The notes beneath the pieces are model-generated. The model was not told the origin of the DNA. It did not search any database and saw only the letters and a list, made by a program, of their open reading frames with translations. From CAYURP01 sp964447175 (lineage in GTDB: Bacteria; Zixibacteria; MSB-5A5; SM23-73-2): a stretch of DNA of 64,000 nt. The stretch is from contig CAYURP010000007.1 of assembly GCA_964447175.1 (NCBI GenBank), positions 1 to 64,000 on the forward strand. The letters are read 5' to 3'. A program made the translations under genes and the position numbers. Positions 1 to 8,147 of this stretch are shown here, in pieces. Every line of letters begins with the position of its first letter. The first letter of the stretch is position 1.

Positions 1-51
1 GATGTGAAGGAAAGAAAAGAGTTTTTAAGGAAGATTGGATATAAATTGTAG
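1..51 (+). CDS. C-terminal end of an upstream gene (partial)
   Basis: The first 16 codons read open in frame 1 and end in TAG at 49-51 (final residues FLRKIGYKL). The gene begins outside the window. Too little is present to identify it. The downstream exonuclease belongs to a type often encoded beside a DNA ligase, so a ligase is possible, but this fragment cannot show it. Confidence 0.4.
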   Translation, partial: DVKERKEFLRKIGYKL

Positions 52-59
52 GTTTATTG

Positions 60-87
60 CCAGAACCGATCTTAAGATCGGTTCTGG
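60..87. repeat. 28-bp perfect palindrome, copy 1 (variant)
   Basis: A perfect palindrome with arm CCAGAACCGATCTT and centre TTAA. It shares its outer seven bases and centre with four other copies (1836, 12035, 17603, 27577), whose inner arm reads CTAACTT instead of CGATCTT. The inner change is matched on both arms, so the palindrome is preserved although the sequence differs. It sits between the upstream gene end and the exonuclease start and could act as a bidirectional transcript-end hairpin. Confidence 0.8.
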
Positions 88-136
88 ATCAAATAATTAT
101 CAGTAGCTGGAAACCCGATAGTCGAAAGAGGTTGAA

Positions 137-1141
137 TTGGAGATAGATTATCATAAGGGCATTCATATTAAAAGCTTGGACTTATGGCTGGATGCAGAGG
201 GGGTGGTCGATTTCTCCTTTATCTCCCATGCTCATATCGATCATGTGGCAAGACATAAAAGGATTTTAGCCACTCCCCAGACAGCCAAATTATATGAACA
301 CCGTATGGGAAAGACCCAGGCTAAAACCCTTCTTTATCACCAGCCCTACGGGTTAAAAGGAGCAAAGATCGAGTTATTCCCTTCTGGTCATATTCTGGGC
401 TCGGCCCAGATTCTGATCCAGAAGGGTGGGGTGAGACTGGTTTATACCGGAGATCTTAAGTTAAGACGCGGTTGGACCAGTGAGAAAGCTGAGATCAAGG
501 AATGCGATATCCTGATAATGGAGTCCACCTTCGGGCTTCCTCATTATGTTTTTCCCTGCAGAAAGGAAGTGGAAAAACAGGTTTGTGATTTCGTGGAGGA
601 TGCTTTTTCACATAACCGCACTCCCATTATCTTCGCTTATGCTCTGGGTAAAGCCCAGGAGGCTATGAAGCTTTTGGGGAATAAGGGATTTAAATTGAGC
701 GTGCATAGTTCAATCTGCAAGTTGGCTACGGTTTATGAGGAGTTTGGAGTTAAGTTCAGAAATTATGAGCTGTATAGTCCCGGCAGTCTAAATGGTCGGG
801 TGCTAATAGCTCCCCCCTGGGCAAAGAGGACCAGGATGATTCAGAACATACCCCGTAAAAGAACAGCCCTTTTAACCGGCTGGGCTCTGGATGGGAAATC
901 AAAGAATTGGTATGGAGTGGACAAGCTGTTTCCCCTGTCCGATCATGCGGACTATTCAGAGCTTATGGAATACGTAAAAGAAGCTAATCCTGCCAAAATC
1001 TACACGGTTCACGGTTTCAGGGAATTCGTGGATCACCTGAAAGAGGCAGGTTATGATGCAGAGGAGCTGAAAACAAAAGGGAAAAGCTTTAAGTTAAATA
1101 AAGAGCTCCTTTTAAATTATGATCTCTTCAGAATGCTTTAG
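137..1141 (+). CDS. MBL-fold (beta-CASP-like) nuclease, DNA-ligase-associated exonuclease type
   Basis: A 334-residue metallo-beta-lactamase fold protein. The metal-binding motif SHAHIDH lies near residue 31, followed by a second histidine region (SGHILGSAQ), the YTGDLK aspartate motif, ESTFGLPHYVFP and a late SDHADY and HGF histidine pair. This is the pattern of the mRNA 3'-end-processing-factor-like exonucleases, especially the subfamily encoded beside ATP-dependent DNA ligases. The likely role is nucleic-acid end processing with two zinc ions. The start is TTG at 137, the only in-frame start giving a full N-terminus. The next gene starts three bases after its stop, so the two are probably co-transcribed. 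The substrate is not resolved. Confidence 0.8.
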   Translation: MEIDYHKGIHIKSLDLWLDAEGVVDFSFISHAHIDHVARHKRILATPQTAKLYEHRMGKTQAKTLLYHQPYGLKGAKIELFPSGHILGSAQILIQKGGVRLVYTGDLKLRRGWTSEKAEIKECDILIMESTFGLPHYVFPCRKEVEKQVCDFVEDAFSHNRTPIIFAYALGKAQEAMKLLGNKGFKLSVHSSICKLATVYEEFGVKFRNYELYSPGSLNGRVLIAPPWAKRTRMIQNIPRKRTALLTGWALDGKSKNWYGVDKLFPLSDHADYSELMEYVKEANPAKIYTVHGFREFVDHLKEAGYDAEELKTKGKSFKLNKELLLNYDLFRML

Positions 1142-1144
1142 AAG

Positions 1145-1750
1145 ATGAAAGCCCTGGGAATAAACGGAAGCCCGATAAAAGGGGGAAACGTGGATATTTT
1201 AATCCAGGAGGTAATAAAGGGGATCAGAGAAGAAAAAAAAGATGGGAAAAAAGAGGGAAATATTTTCTATTTAGATGAACTCAAGATAATGCCCTGCAAA
1301 TCCTGCGGAGAAGCACCACCTGAGCCTGACTTGTGTTTATATCACGATGATATGGATTTAATCTATCCGGAGCTCTTAACATCCAATTTTTTCATTTTGG
1401 GCTCGCCCATCTATTTTGATTCGGTCTCAGCCCAGGCAAAGCTTTTTATAGACAGGTGTAACTGTTTCAGACCTCCGACAAAAAAAGGAGATGGCAGATA
1501 TTCTTTCACACACCGAAAAGAGGTTTTGTCTTCTCCACGAAAAGGAATCATAGTCCTGGTAGGAGGAAAGCGTCAGAGATTTGATTTAGCTTTGTCTGTT
1601 TTAAAGGGATTTTTGAAATGGGCAGATATTGAATTCTTTGATAAAATCTTATATTCACACGACGACTGGGAAATAGGGGGAGTAAAGAAGGATAAAGACG
1701 TTTTGAGAAAAGCATTTGAAACAGGAAGAAAAATAGTATCAAAAGCTTAG
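1145..1750 (+). CDS. NADPH-dependent FMN reductase / iron-sulfur flavoprotein family protein
   Basis: A 201-residue flavodoxin-fold protein. The N-terminal GINGSPIKGGN is the FMN-phosphate loop of this family, and GSPIYFDSVSAQAK is the second FMN contact. A cysteine cluster (CKSCG, then a further Cys ten residues on) resembles the iron-sulfur-flavoprotein motif but has only three nearby cysteines, so a complete four-Cys cluster site is not evident. It is expected to be a cytoplasmic electron-transfer flavoprotein. It follows the exonuclease with a three-base gap, which implies co-transcription but not a shared function. Confidence 0.75.
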   Translation: MKALGINGSPIKGGNVDILIQEVIKGIREEKKDGKKEGNIFYLDELKIMPCKSCGEAPPEPDLCLYHDDMDLIYPELLTSNFFILGSPIYFDSVSAQAKLFIDRCNCFRPPTKKGDGRYSFTHRKEVLSSPRKGIIVLVGGKRQRFDLALSVLKGFLKWADIEFFDKILYSHDDWEIGGVKKDKDVLRKAFETGRKIVSKA

Positions 1751-1835
1751 TTGTAGAACTCTTTTGTTGGAGTGCAACAACTTGTTGTTGCCTTAAGGGA
1801 ACATCAGAACCTGGCTTTTGTTTCCGTTATTTTTT

Positions 1836-1863
1836 CCAGAACCTGACTTAAGTTAGGTGCTGG
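1836..1863. repeat. 28-bp palindrome, copy 2 (decayed)
   Basis: It matches the CCAGAACCTAACTT family with two substitutions (G for A in the left arm, G for T in the right arm), so this copy is no longer a perfect palindrome. It lies downstream of the flavoprotein gene. Confidence 0.7.
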
Positions 1864-1902
1864 TCACTGAATATATATTTTGTAAATTTCTTAACAAAAA
1901 AC

Positions 1903-1930
1903 TTGACAAAGTATAATATAAGATTATATT
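1903..1930 (+). promoter_or_regulatory. Promoter for HlyD/ABC operon
   Basis: A perfect -35 TTGACA at 1903-1908, a 16-base spacer, and -10 TATATT at 1925-1930. The same TTGACAAA...TATATT layout recurs at 10083 and, with TATTTT, at 54512. A start near 1937 would give a leader of about 180 bases. Confidence 0.6.
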
Positions 1931-1939
1931 TAATGTAGA

Positions 1940-2071
1940 AACCCAGGGGGGAATAATTATTTAACGATTTGTTTTGATGAATTCTCCTGGGGGGTTGATT
2001 TTTTATGTATGTTTTTAACGTAAGAATGGGGTTTAAAATCTTTTGGGTTTGAAAAAGTGATCTCCCAAAAG
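1940..2071 (+). promoter_or_regulatory. Structured 5' leader of the HlyD-like gene
   Basis: Two inverted repeats lie between promoter and gene. The first is an imperfect G-rich pair around 1940-1954 and 1979-1994, followed by six T residues near 2000. The second is CTTTTGGG at 2040-2047 with CCCAAAAG at 2064-2071. The first resembles an intrinsic terminator inside the leader, so attenuation is possible. No known riboswitch consensus is recognised. Confidence 0.35.
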
Positions 2072-2116
2072 GGGGTACCAAAATGTTTTTAGTAGAATCT
2101 TAGGAGGGCACAGTCT

Positions 2117-2812
2117 ATGATGAAGCCAAAGTTTAAACTGATGCGGTATATTTTGTTTTCCACCTCAGCTTTTATTTTTGCCTTTTTCCTGATCCTGGCT
2201 TTGGCCCGGGTGGATGAGTCTATTGAAGCTTCAGGTGAGGTATTTCCTCAGAATCATGATTTTGTTTACTCACCCGCTGAGGGCTTCATAGATTCCATAT
2301 ATGTTAAAGAAGGAGAATTCGTCAAGAGGGATCAGCTTTTGGCTTCAATTAGAGAAGATAGATTAAATATCACAGAAATCTTATCTCCTCATAACGGATC
2401 GATTCTTTCCAGTAATTTAGATGAGCTGGGAGTTAGAAGGATTAAGGAAGGGGAAGTTCTGATGGTTCTTACTGATCCTTATCAGATGAGTTTTAGGGCT
2501 CAGGTCCCTGAAAAAAAAGCACCTTTTATAAAAACAGGATTGTCAGCTACTATTTTCATTGATGCCTTTCCCCATCAGAGATTCGGGACCTTTAAAGGAG
2601 TGGTTAGTTCAGTATCATCTGCACCTGACCCAGAGCAGGGGAAGGTCTTTTATCCAGCAACAATTATAATAGAAAAACCATATGTTGAATCTGGATTAAT
2701 AGATGAAAATCAGAGATTATTTCTCAAACCGGGAATGAAAGGGAAAACTAAAATTATTATCCAGTCAGATATTTCCATTCTTAAGAAATTAACTCAGAGG
2801 TTTTTGAGTTAG
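2117..2812 (+). CDS. HlyD-like membrane-fusion/periplasmic adaptor protein
   Basis: A 231-residue protein with one N-terminal membrane segment (about residues 9-29), then a lipoyl/barrel-sandwich half-motif (AEGFIDSIYVKEGEFVKRDQ) and a beta-barrel portion with a PGMKGKTKI turn typical of HlyD-family adaptors. It is short for the family because the coiled-coil hairpin is nearly absent. A strong Shine-Dalgarno AGGAGG lies just upstream; ATG codons at 2117 and 2120 are both possible. The ABC transporter gene follows after three bases, so the pair probably forms an inner-membrane exporter. No C39 peptidase domain or recognisable peptide substrate gene is present. Confidence 0.75.
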   Translation: MMKPKFKLMRYILFSTSAFIFAFFLILALARVDESIEASGEVFPQNHDFVYSPAEGFIDSIYVKEGEFVKRDQLLASIREDRLNITEILSPHNGSILSSNLDELGVRRIKEGEVLMVLTDPYQMSFRAQVPEKKAPFIKTGLSATIFIDAFPHQRFGTFKGVVSSVSSAPDPEQGKVFYPATIIIEKPYVESGLIDENQRLFLKPGMKGKTKIIIQSDISILKKLTQRFLS

Positions 2813-2815
2813 AGT

Positions 2816-4564
2816 ATGTTAAAAATAAAGGGCAAAAGATTAAAAAGGATACTCTCCTATCTCAGACCCTATCTGGGGATCGAGTTGGAGATTGGATTGT
2901 GCATTGTCCTGGGTATGCTCTTTTCGCTTTTAATCCCAGTTCTGCATAAGATTTTAATAGATGATGTCCTGATAGACAAAAATGCTCAGCTTTTGATGAT
3001 TCTTATTATAGGCTATGTGGTTTTATATCTTTTCTCCAATGGAATAGGATTCATCCGGGATTATCTTTTCACTTTTTTAGGCCAAAAGATTGTCTTTGAC
3101 ATCAGAGGAGATTTATTCGAGCACATCCAGAAGCTCCCCCACAGCTTTTACAGCCAGAACAAAACCGGCGACATACTGGCACGGCTTTACGATGATGTAT
3201 CCTTAGTTCAGGGCCTTCTGACCCGGGTGGTTTTCAGTTTGATCACAGATTTATTTTCCCTGGTGGTGATCCTTCTAATACTATTCCTTATGGACTGGAA
3301 ACTAACCCTTTTAGCCCTGGGGACTTTCCCCATCTTTTTCTTTTTGCTTTACTTTTTTAGCATTAGAATCAAAGTCCACAGCAGAAAGCTCAGGGGGTTG
3401 TCCGGTGAGTTTATGAACTTTTTAACGGAGAACATCACAGGTTACAGTCTGGTTAAATCCTTTACCGCAGAGAAGAATCAACAGATACAGCACCTCAAGC
3501 ACAGCAAGCAGCTGATAAACCAGAACATAATAGTAAACATCCTGGGGACTCTTTCCGGAACTTCAACCGGACTGGTAGCCTGGGGCGGTTACTACCTGAT
3601 ACTCTGGATCGGAGGGATGAAGGTGATTCACAATGATTTCACCTTAGGCACGCTTTTAGCCTATACTGCTTATTTCTGGAGAGTTTTTGGACCTCTGGAG
3701 AGTTTGATTCAGCTCAACGTTACCATTCAAACCGCATCCGCATCAATTGAGAGAATCTTCAATTTCTTAGAAGAGCCATTAAAGATAGCCAGCAAGCCCA
3801 AGGGCTTGAGAAAATTCAAAGTCAGCGGAAACATAGAATTCAGAGATGTCGATTTCTCCTATAACTCAAATGAAAAAATCTTAAAGGGGATTAATCTTAA
3901 AATAGAGCCAGGACAGACCATAGCTTTAATTGGTCCCTCCGGCAGCGGAAAGACCACCTTAGCCCATCTTCTTATGCGATTTTACGATCCTGTATCCGGT
4001 TCAATCCTGATTGATGGCAGGGAGATTAAAGAGCTGGATCTAAAAGCTTACCGGAGACAGATCGGGCTGGTTTCACAGGAACCTTTTCTTTTCAATACCT
4101 CCGTTGAGGAAAACATCAGATTCGGCAGGAAAGATGCAAGTATGAACGAAATTGAGGAAGCTGCCAGATTAGCTCAGATTTTAGATTTCATATCAAATTT
4201 GTCCCAGGGATTTCAGACCAGAGTGGGAGATCGAGGCACAAAGCTTTCCGGTGGTCAAAGGCAAAGGATATCTTTAGCCCGCACCTTCTTGAAAAATCCA
4301 AAGATTTTAATCCTGGATGAAGCTACCTCATCTGTGGATCAGAAAACTGAGAAAATGATCTTATCTTCCATACAAGACTATTTTAGGGATCGAACCATAA
4401 TTATGATTTCCCACCACTCCACAATGCTTCAGATCGCAGGCAAGATTTTATATTTAAATAATGAATTTATAAAAGAGGTGGACAAAGAGAGAATCATATC
4501 AGAATCAATGGATAGAGAAGACTACCTCAAAGTAAGAAGTCGTCAGGGAATTGAAGTCAATTAA
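2816..4564 (+). CDS. ABC transporter, fused permease-ATPase (MsbA/HlyB-like exporter)
   Basis: A 582-residue half-transporter: six membrane segments in the first 300 residues, then a nucleotide-binding domain with Walker A GPSGSGKTT, signature LSGGQRQR, Walker B ILILDEATSSVD and a switch histidine (MISHH). This is the ABCB/exporter architecture, and the protein is expected to homodimerise in the inner membrane. It is coupled to the HlyD-like adaptor upstream, which suggests export of a peptide or lipid across the envelope. The substrate is unknown. There is no clear Shine-Dalgarno site, so translation is probably coupled to the preceding gene. Confidence 0.88.
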   Translation: MLKIKGKRLKRILSYLRPYLGIELEIGLCIVLGMLFSLLIPVLHKILIDDVLIDKNAQLLMILIIGYVVLYLFSNGIGFIRDYLFTFLGQKIVFDIRGDLFEHIQKLPHSFYSQNKTGDILARLYDDVSLVQGLLTRVVFSLITDLFSLVVILLILFLMDWKLTLLALGTFPIFFFLLYFFSIRIKVHSRKLRGLSGEFMNFLTENITGYSLVKSFTAEKNQQIQHLKHSKQLINQNIIVNILGTLSGTSTGLVAWGGYYLILWIGGMKVIHNDFTLGTLLAYTAYFWRVFGPLESLIQLNVTIQTASASIERIFNFLEEPLKIASKPKGLRKFKVSGNIEFRDVDFSYNSNEKILKGINLKIEPGQTIALIGPSGSGKTTLAHLLMRFYDPVSGSILIDGREIKELDLKAYRRQIGLVSQEPFLFNTSVEENIRFGRKDASMNEIEEAARLAQILDFISNLSQGFQTRVGDRGTKLSGGQRQRISLARTFLKNPKILILDEATSSVDQKTEKMILSSIQDYFRDRTIIMISHHSTMLQIAGKILYLNNEFIKEVDKERIISESMDREDYLKVRSRQGIEVN

Positions 4565-4624
4565 TACCTTCTTTAAAATCTATTACAATCAAGATAACAA
4601 TTAACAAATTTTAAAAGATTTCAT

Positions 4625-4652
4625 TTGACTCCATACTCGGTTTTCTTATCAT
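4625..4652 (+). promoter_or_regulatory. Possible rarA promoter
   Basis: TTGACT at 4625-4630, 16-base spacer, TATCAT at 4647-4652, about 75 bases upstream of the preferred rarA start. Confidence 0.35.
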
Positions 4653-4727
4653 TTAAGTGTATTATTATAGTAAAGTTGGTTTGTTTTTAGCTTGGATCTT
4701 TTTCTTATAAAAAGGGGAAAATCTTAT

Positions 4728-6056
4728 ATGAATCTTTTTTCTGAAGAAAAGACAAAATTTGATAAGAGAAATCCTCTGGCTGATCGGATGAGGCCTAAGG
4801 ATTTAGACGAGTTTTTAGGACAGGAGCATATACTGAAAAAAGGCTCGGTCTTGAGAAATGCCTTAGAAAAAGGGGAGATTCAATCTCTGATCCTCTGGGG
4901 ACCTCCGGGCACGGGCAAAACCACCCTGGCTTTTATAATTGCCAAAAAGATCAATGCCAACTTTGTCCCATTCTCCGCTGTGGTCTCCGGGATAAAAGAG
5001 ATAAAACAAATAATGATCCAGGCGAAAAAGCAAAAAGAGCTCTATGGCAGGAAAACAATTCTCTTTGTGGACGAAGTGCATAGGTTCAATAAAGCACAGC
5101 AGGATGCCTTTTTACCTTATGTGGAAAAGGGGGACATAATCTTCATAGGTGCCACTACCGAGAATCCCTCCTTTGAGGTGATCTCGCCCCTTTTGTCCCG
5201 ATCTAAAGTTTATACTCTTAATCCATTGAAAGAGGATGAGCTGAAAATCATTCTGAATCGTGCTGTTAATGATAAAGATCGGGGATTGGGTCATCTAAAC
5301 TTAAAGTTAGAACCTGAAGCTTTGGATTTTATTGCTCAGATGGCTAATGGGGATGCACGAATTGCTTTATCCACTCTGGAGTTTGCTGCATTGACCACCT
5401 CTCCGAATAAAAACAATAAAAGAAACATAACTTTAAAGATTGCCCAGGAAGCGATGCAGAAAAAGGCATTGGTCTATGATAAAGCAGGTGAGGAGCATTA
5501 CAACATCATCTCAGCTTTGCACAAAAGCTTGAGGGGTTCAGACCCGGATGCAGCGTTATACTGGCTGGGAAGAATGCTGGCAGGCGGCGAGGATCCATTA
5601 TATATAGCCAGAAGGTTGGTAAGGTCTGCCATAGAGGATATTGGAAATGCGGACCCCCAGGCTCTGCAGGTAGCGGTTGCTGCTAAGGAAGCTTACCATT
5701 TTCTGGGTTCTCCTGAAGGCGAGTTAGCTTTAGCTCAGGCTGTGGTATATTTAGCCACGGCACCCAAAAGTAATTCCATTTACTCTGCATTTAATCAGGT
5801 TCAAAAGGATATCCAGAAAACCCAGGCATTACCCGTTCCTCTGCACATCAGAAATCCGGTAACCAAGCTGATGAAAGACTTAAATTATGGTAAAGATTAT
5901 AAATACCCTCATGATTTCCCGGACCATTTTGTGGATGAGGAATATCTTCCCGAAAACCTGAAGGGGAGGAAATATTATCACCCCACAAATTTCGGCTTTG
6001 AGAAGGAGATCCAAAAAAGACTTCTGTGGTGGGAGAAGAAAAGAAAAGAGAAATGA
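4728..6056 (+). CDS. rarA: Replication-associated recombination protein A (AAA+ ATPase)
   Basis: A RarA/MgsA/Mgs1-family clamp-loader-like ATPase. It has Walker A GPPGTGKTT, Walker B LFVDEVHRF, sensor ATTENP, and the C-terminal tetramerisation region (AAKEAYHFLGSPEGELALAQ). It acts at stalled or damaged replication forks. I place the start at ATG 4728 (442 residues), close to the usual length and preceded by an AAGGGGA Shine-Dalgarno site. A longer frame from TTG 4692 adds an unconserved N-terminus. The downstream gene is convergent. Confidence 0.92.
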   Translation: MNLFSEEKTKFDKRNPLADRMRPKDLDEFLGQEHILKKGSVLRNALEKGEIQSLILWGPPGTGKTTLAFIIAKKINANFVPFSAVVSGIKEIKQIMIQAKKQKELYGRKTILFVDEVHRFNKAQQDAFLPYVEKGDIIFIGATTENPSFEVISPLLSRSKVYTLNPLKEDELKIILNRAVNDKDRGLGHLNLKLEPEALDFIAQMANGDARIALSTLEFAALTTSPNKNNKRNITLKIAQEAMQKKALVYDKAGEEHYNIISALHKSLRGSDPDAALYWLGRMLAGGEDPLYIARRLVRSAIEDIGNADPQALQVAVAAKEAYHFLGSPEGELALAQAVVYLATAPKSNSIYSAFNQVQKDIQKTQALPVPLHIRNPVTKLMKDLNYGKDYKYPHDFPDHFVDEEYLPENLKGRKYYHPTNFGFEKEIQKRLLWWEKKRKEK

Positions 6057-6065
6057 GGTCTACTT

Positions 6066-8027
6066 TCACTTAACTTCAGCCAAAAGCTCCAAGCCAGCTT
6101 TAGCATGAAGATCATTTGGCTTTAACCTCAAGGTTTCTCCCCATTCATATTTTGCATTGTTATAATCCATAAGCAGAAAATAAACATAAGCTAAATTCCG
6201 ATGGGCTGCCACCAGATTCGGTTTTTTCTGGGTTATCCCTTTAAGAAAATCCCTGAACTCCTCTAACCGGTTCAATTTTAGATATATGCCACAGAGATTG
6301 GCAATGAATTCCATATCATTATAATTTTCCGGCAGGCTTTTCTGATAAAATCCCAACGCATTTGGGTAATCTTCCCTTTTCTGGTAAATCCTTCCTAAAA
6401 GCTCGTAAGCTTTAAAGTAGTCGGGATGTACTTTCAGGATTTGGGTCAACAGCGATTCTGCTTTTTCATCTTTATTCAATTTTAAATATAAGGCTGCCAG
6501 GTTATGGTAGTTGCGGCTATCCAGGGGATATTCTCTTATCCCCTGTTTATATAATTTCTCGGATTCATCATATAGCTCTGCCATCTCCAGAACCTGGGCT
6601 ATCTTAAAGAGATTATAGTTGGTCTCATACTGGGGATGGGGATCGTTAAGCTGAATCAGCTTGTAATGATCCAGTGATTTCTCAGGATTGTGATTCAATG
6701 CTATCCAGGGAAGGATGTGAAAGAAAGAGACCCAGAGCATCAAAAAGGTTAAATTCTTCAGGTTAATCCAGCTGCTTTTTTCCTTAAGAAAGAGAAGCGA
6801 ACCGAAAAGCACGAAAAAAATCCCGGGAAAAGCTCTCAGGTCCCAGTCTGCACTCCCCAGGACCGAATTGAACAGGAAAATGAAAACTAAAGAAAAGATG
6901 GATGCTACCAAAAGAAATTTTATTACGGGATCTCTCTGTTTGAAACCTTGTCCTGCAAAAAGGAGGAAAAGTAATATCCCCACAGGAGACAGTAACAGCA
7001 GTTGATTGAAAAACTCCGTTATATGTGCCCCGGAGAAAAGGGTGAAATTATTTTCAGGAGAGGGGAGCAAAGGGATCAGAGGAGTGGTGTGAAACCCTCC
7101 CTCAGCAGATGAAGTTACTATAACAATTCTCCAGACAATTAAAGCACAGAAAACCCCGGCTAAAACAAGATGGGAGCCTTTGATGTAAATTTGTTCTTTT
7201 TTCTTTAACTCTTTCCACCACAGATACAAAAATGAGGGTATGAATATCAAAGCGCTAATGTGCAAGGCACAACTTAAAGCCAGCATAGCCAGAGGCCAGA
7301 TCAAACTCAACTTTCCCTTAAGGTAAAGAACGGCACATAGAATATAGGCAGCCAGAAAAACCTGAAGCAGGGTGTAGCTTTCCACATATCCGAAGAAAAG
7401 CTGCATTGATCCCAGTGAAAGAATCATACCCCCGATGAAAACCTTCTCCAGAGTAGTTTCTCCCAGATTATCAGCCAGATAGATTATAATATATACAAAG
7501 GCAACCCCGGACAAACAGCTAATTACTGTATATGTCAGATCAGGAGTCCAAAATTTGAAAACAGCTGAAAAAACTTTATAAAGCGAAAGGTGGATCAATC
7601 CATCCAGCCATTCAGCAGTAGGGAAGCGATTTTGATAGATATCCCTGATCCTGAAATATCCATCTCCCAGAAGGTGGAGTTTAACTCTGAAAAACCAGAA
7701 AAGCGAAAAGGAGAACATCCCAACTAAAAGAAGTCTGATCCACTTTTTGAGATTGGAGAATGGGACTTTAAAGAAGAGAAAAACTCGTTCCAGGAATTTA
7801 AGCAAAAATTCATTTATTCCGGGAACGAAAAGAAGCAGGGTTAAAGTGGTGATGAAAAGCCCAACCCATATGGAGAAAAAGCCGAGATGATGTATGCCCC
7901 AGAGTTTGGCTGGCAGGATATAACCTGAAAGAAAATGCCAGGATACCAAAATCGCAAGAAGGATGAGTATAATGAAATTTGATAGATATTTCGTTTTTTC
8001 TCTTTTTTTATCTTGATTTTCTTGCAT
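6066..8027 (-). CDS. Multi-pass membrane protein with C-terminal TPR repeats
   Basis: A 653-residue protein with about eleven hydrophobic segments in residues 20-450, then TPR repeats from about residue 470 to the end (for example AELYDESEKLYKQGIREYPL and LNKDEKAESLLTQILKVHPD). The membrane part, with a first large loop containing LLGDGYFRIRD, resembles GT-C-type (dolichyl-phosphate-mannose-like) glycosyltransferases with C-terminal TPRs, but the catalytic acidic pair is not clearly visible. The function is therefore uncertain. It is transcribed divergently from the exported protein at 8148 and convergently with rarA. Confidence 0.7.
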   Translation of the reverse strand: MQENQDKKREKTKYLSNFIILILLAILVSWHFLSGYILPAKLWGIHHLGFFSIWVGLFITTLTLLLFVPGINEFLLKFLERVFLFFKVPFSNLKKWIRLLLVGMFSFSLFWFFRVKLHLLGDGYFRIRDIYQNRFPTAEWLDGLIHLSLYKVFSAVFKFWTPDLTYTVISCLSGVAFVYIIIYLADNLGETTLEKVFIGGMILSLGSMQLFFGYVESYTLLQVFLAAYILCAVLYLKGKLSLIWPLAMLALSCALHISALIFIPSFLYLWWKELKKKEQIYIKGSHLVLAGVFCALIVWRIVIVTSSAEGGFHTTPLIPLLPSPENNFTLFSGAHITEFFNQLLLLSPVGILLFLLFAGQGFKQRDPVIKFLLVASIFSLVFIFLFNSVLGSADWDLRAFPGIFFVLFGSLLFLKEKSSWINLKNLTFLMLWVSFFHILPWIALNHNPEKSLDHYKLIQLNDPHPQYETNYNLFKIAQVLEMAELYDESEKLYKQGIREYPLDSRNYHNLAALYLKLNKDEKAESLLTQILKVHPDYFKAYELLGRIYQKREDYPNALGFYQKSLPENYNDMEFIANLCGIYLKLNRLEEFRDFLKGITQKKPNLVAAHRNLAYVYFLLMDYNNAKYEWGETLRLKPNDLHAKAGLELLAEVK

Positions 8028-8089
8028 GTACTGCTCCTTACATAATTAGTAGATCTTTAAATTGCGTAGGTTTGGAAACAAGTTTGCAC

Positions 8090-8118
8090 TTGATATATCA
8101 TCGGTCGATTCGTATTCT
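8090..8118 (+). promoter_or_regulatory. Promoter for the 8148 gene
   Basis: TTGATA at 8090-8095, 17-base spacer, TATTCT at 8113-8118. It would give a leader of about 23 bases containing a GGAACAGG-type ribosome-binding site before ATG 8148. Confidence 0.5.
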
Positions 8119-8147
8119 ATATGAACTTAAATTAGCGCAGGAACAGG

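Larger units (their letters stand above)
1751..2116. other. Intergenic region with palindrome, promoter and structured leader
   Basis: This 366-base stretch holds a decayed 28-bp palindrome (1836-1863), a promoter (1903-1930) and a leader with two inverted repeats before the HlyD-like gene. I saw no convincing gene; the two tiny ATG-initiated frames near 1977 and 2005 lack ribosome-binding sites. Confidence 0.6.

Noticed and set aside
1977..2052. Tiny ATG frames that might encode an exported peptide for the HlyD/ABC pair
   Set aside because: 13 and 15 codons, no ribosome-binding site, no double-Gly leader, and they lie across the leader hairpins.
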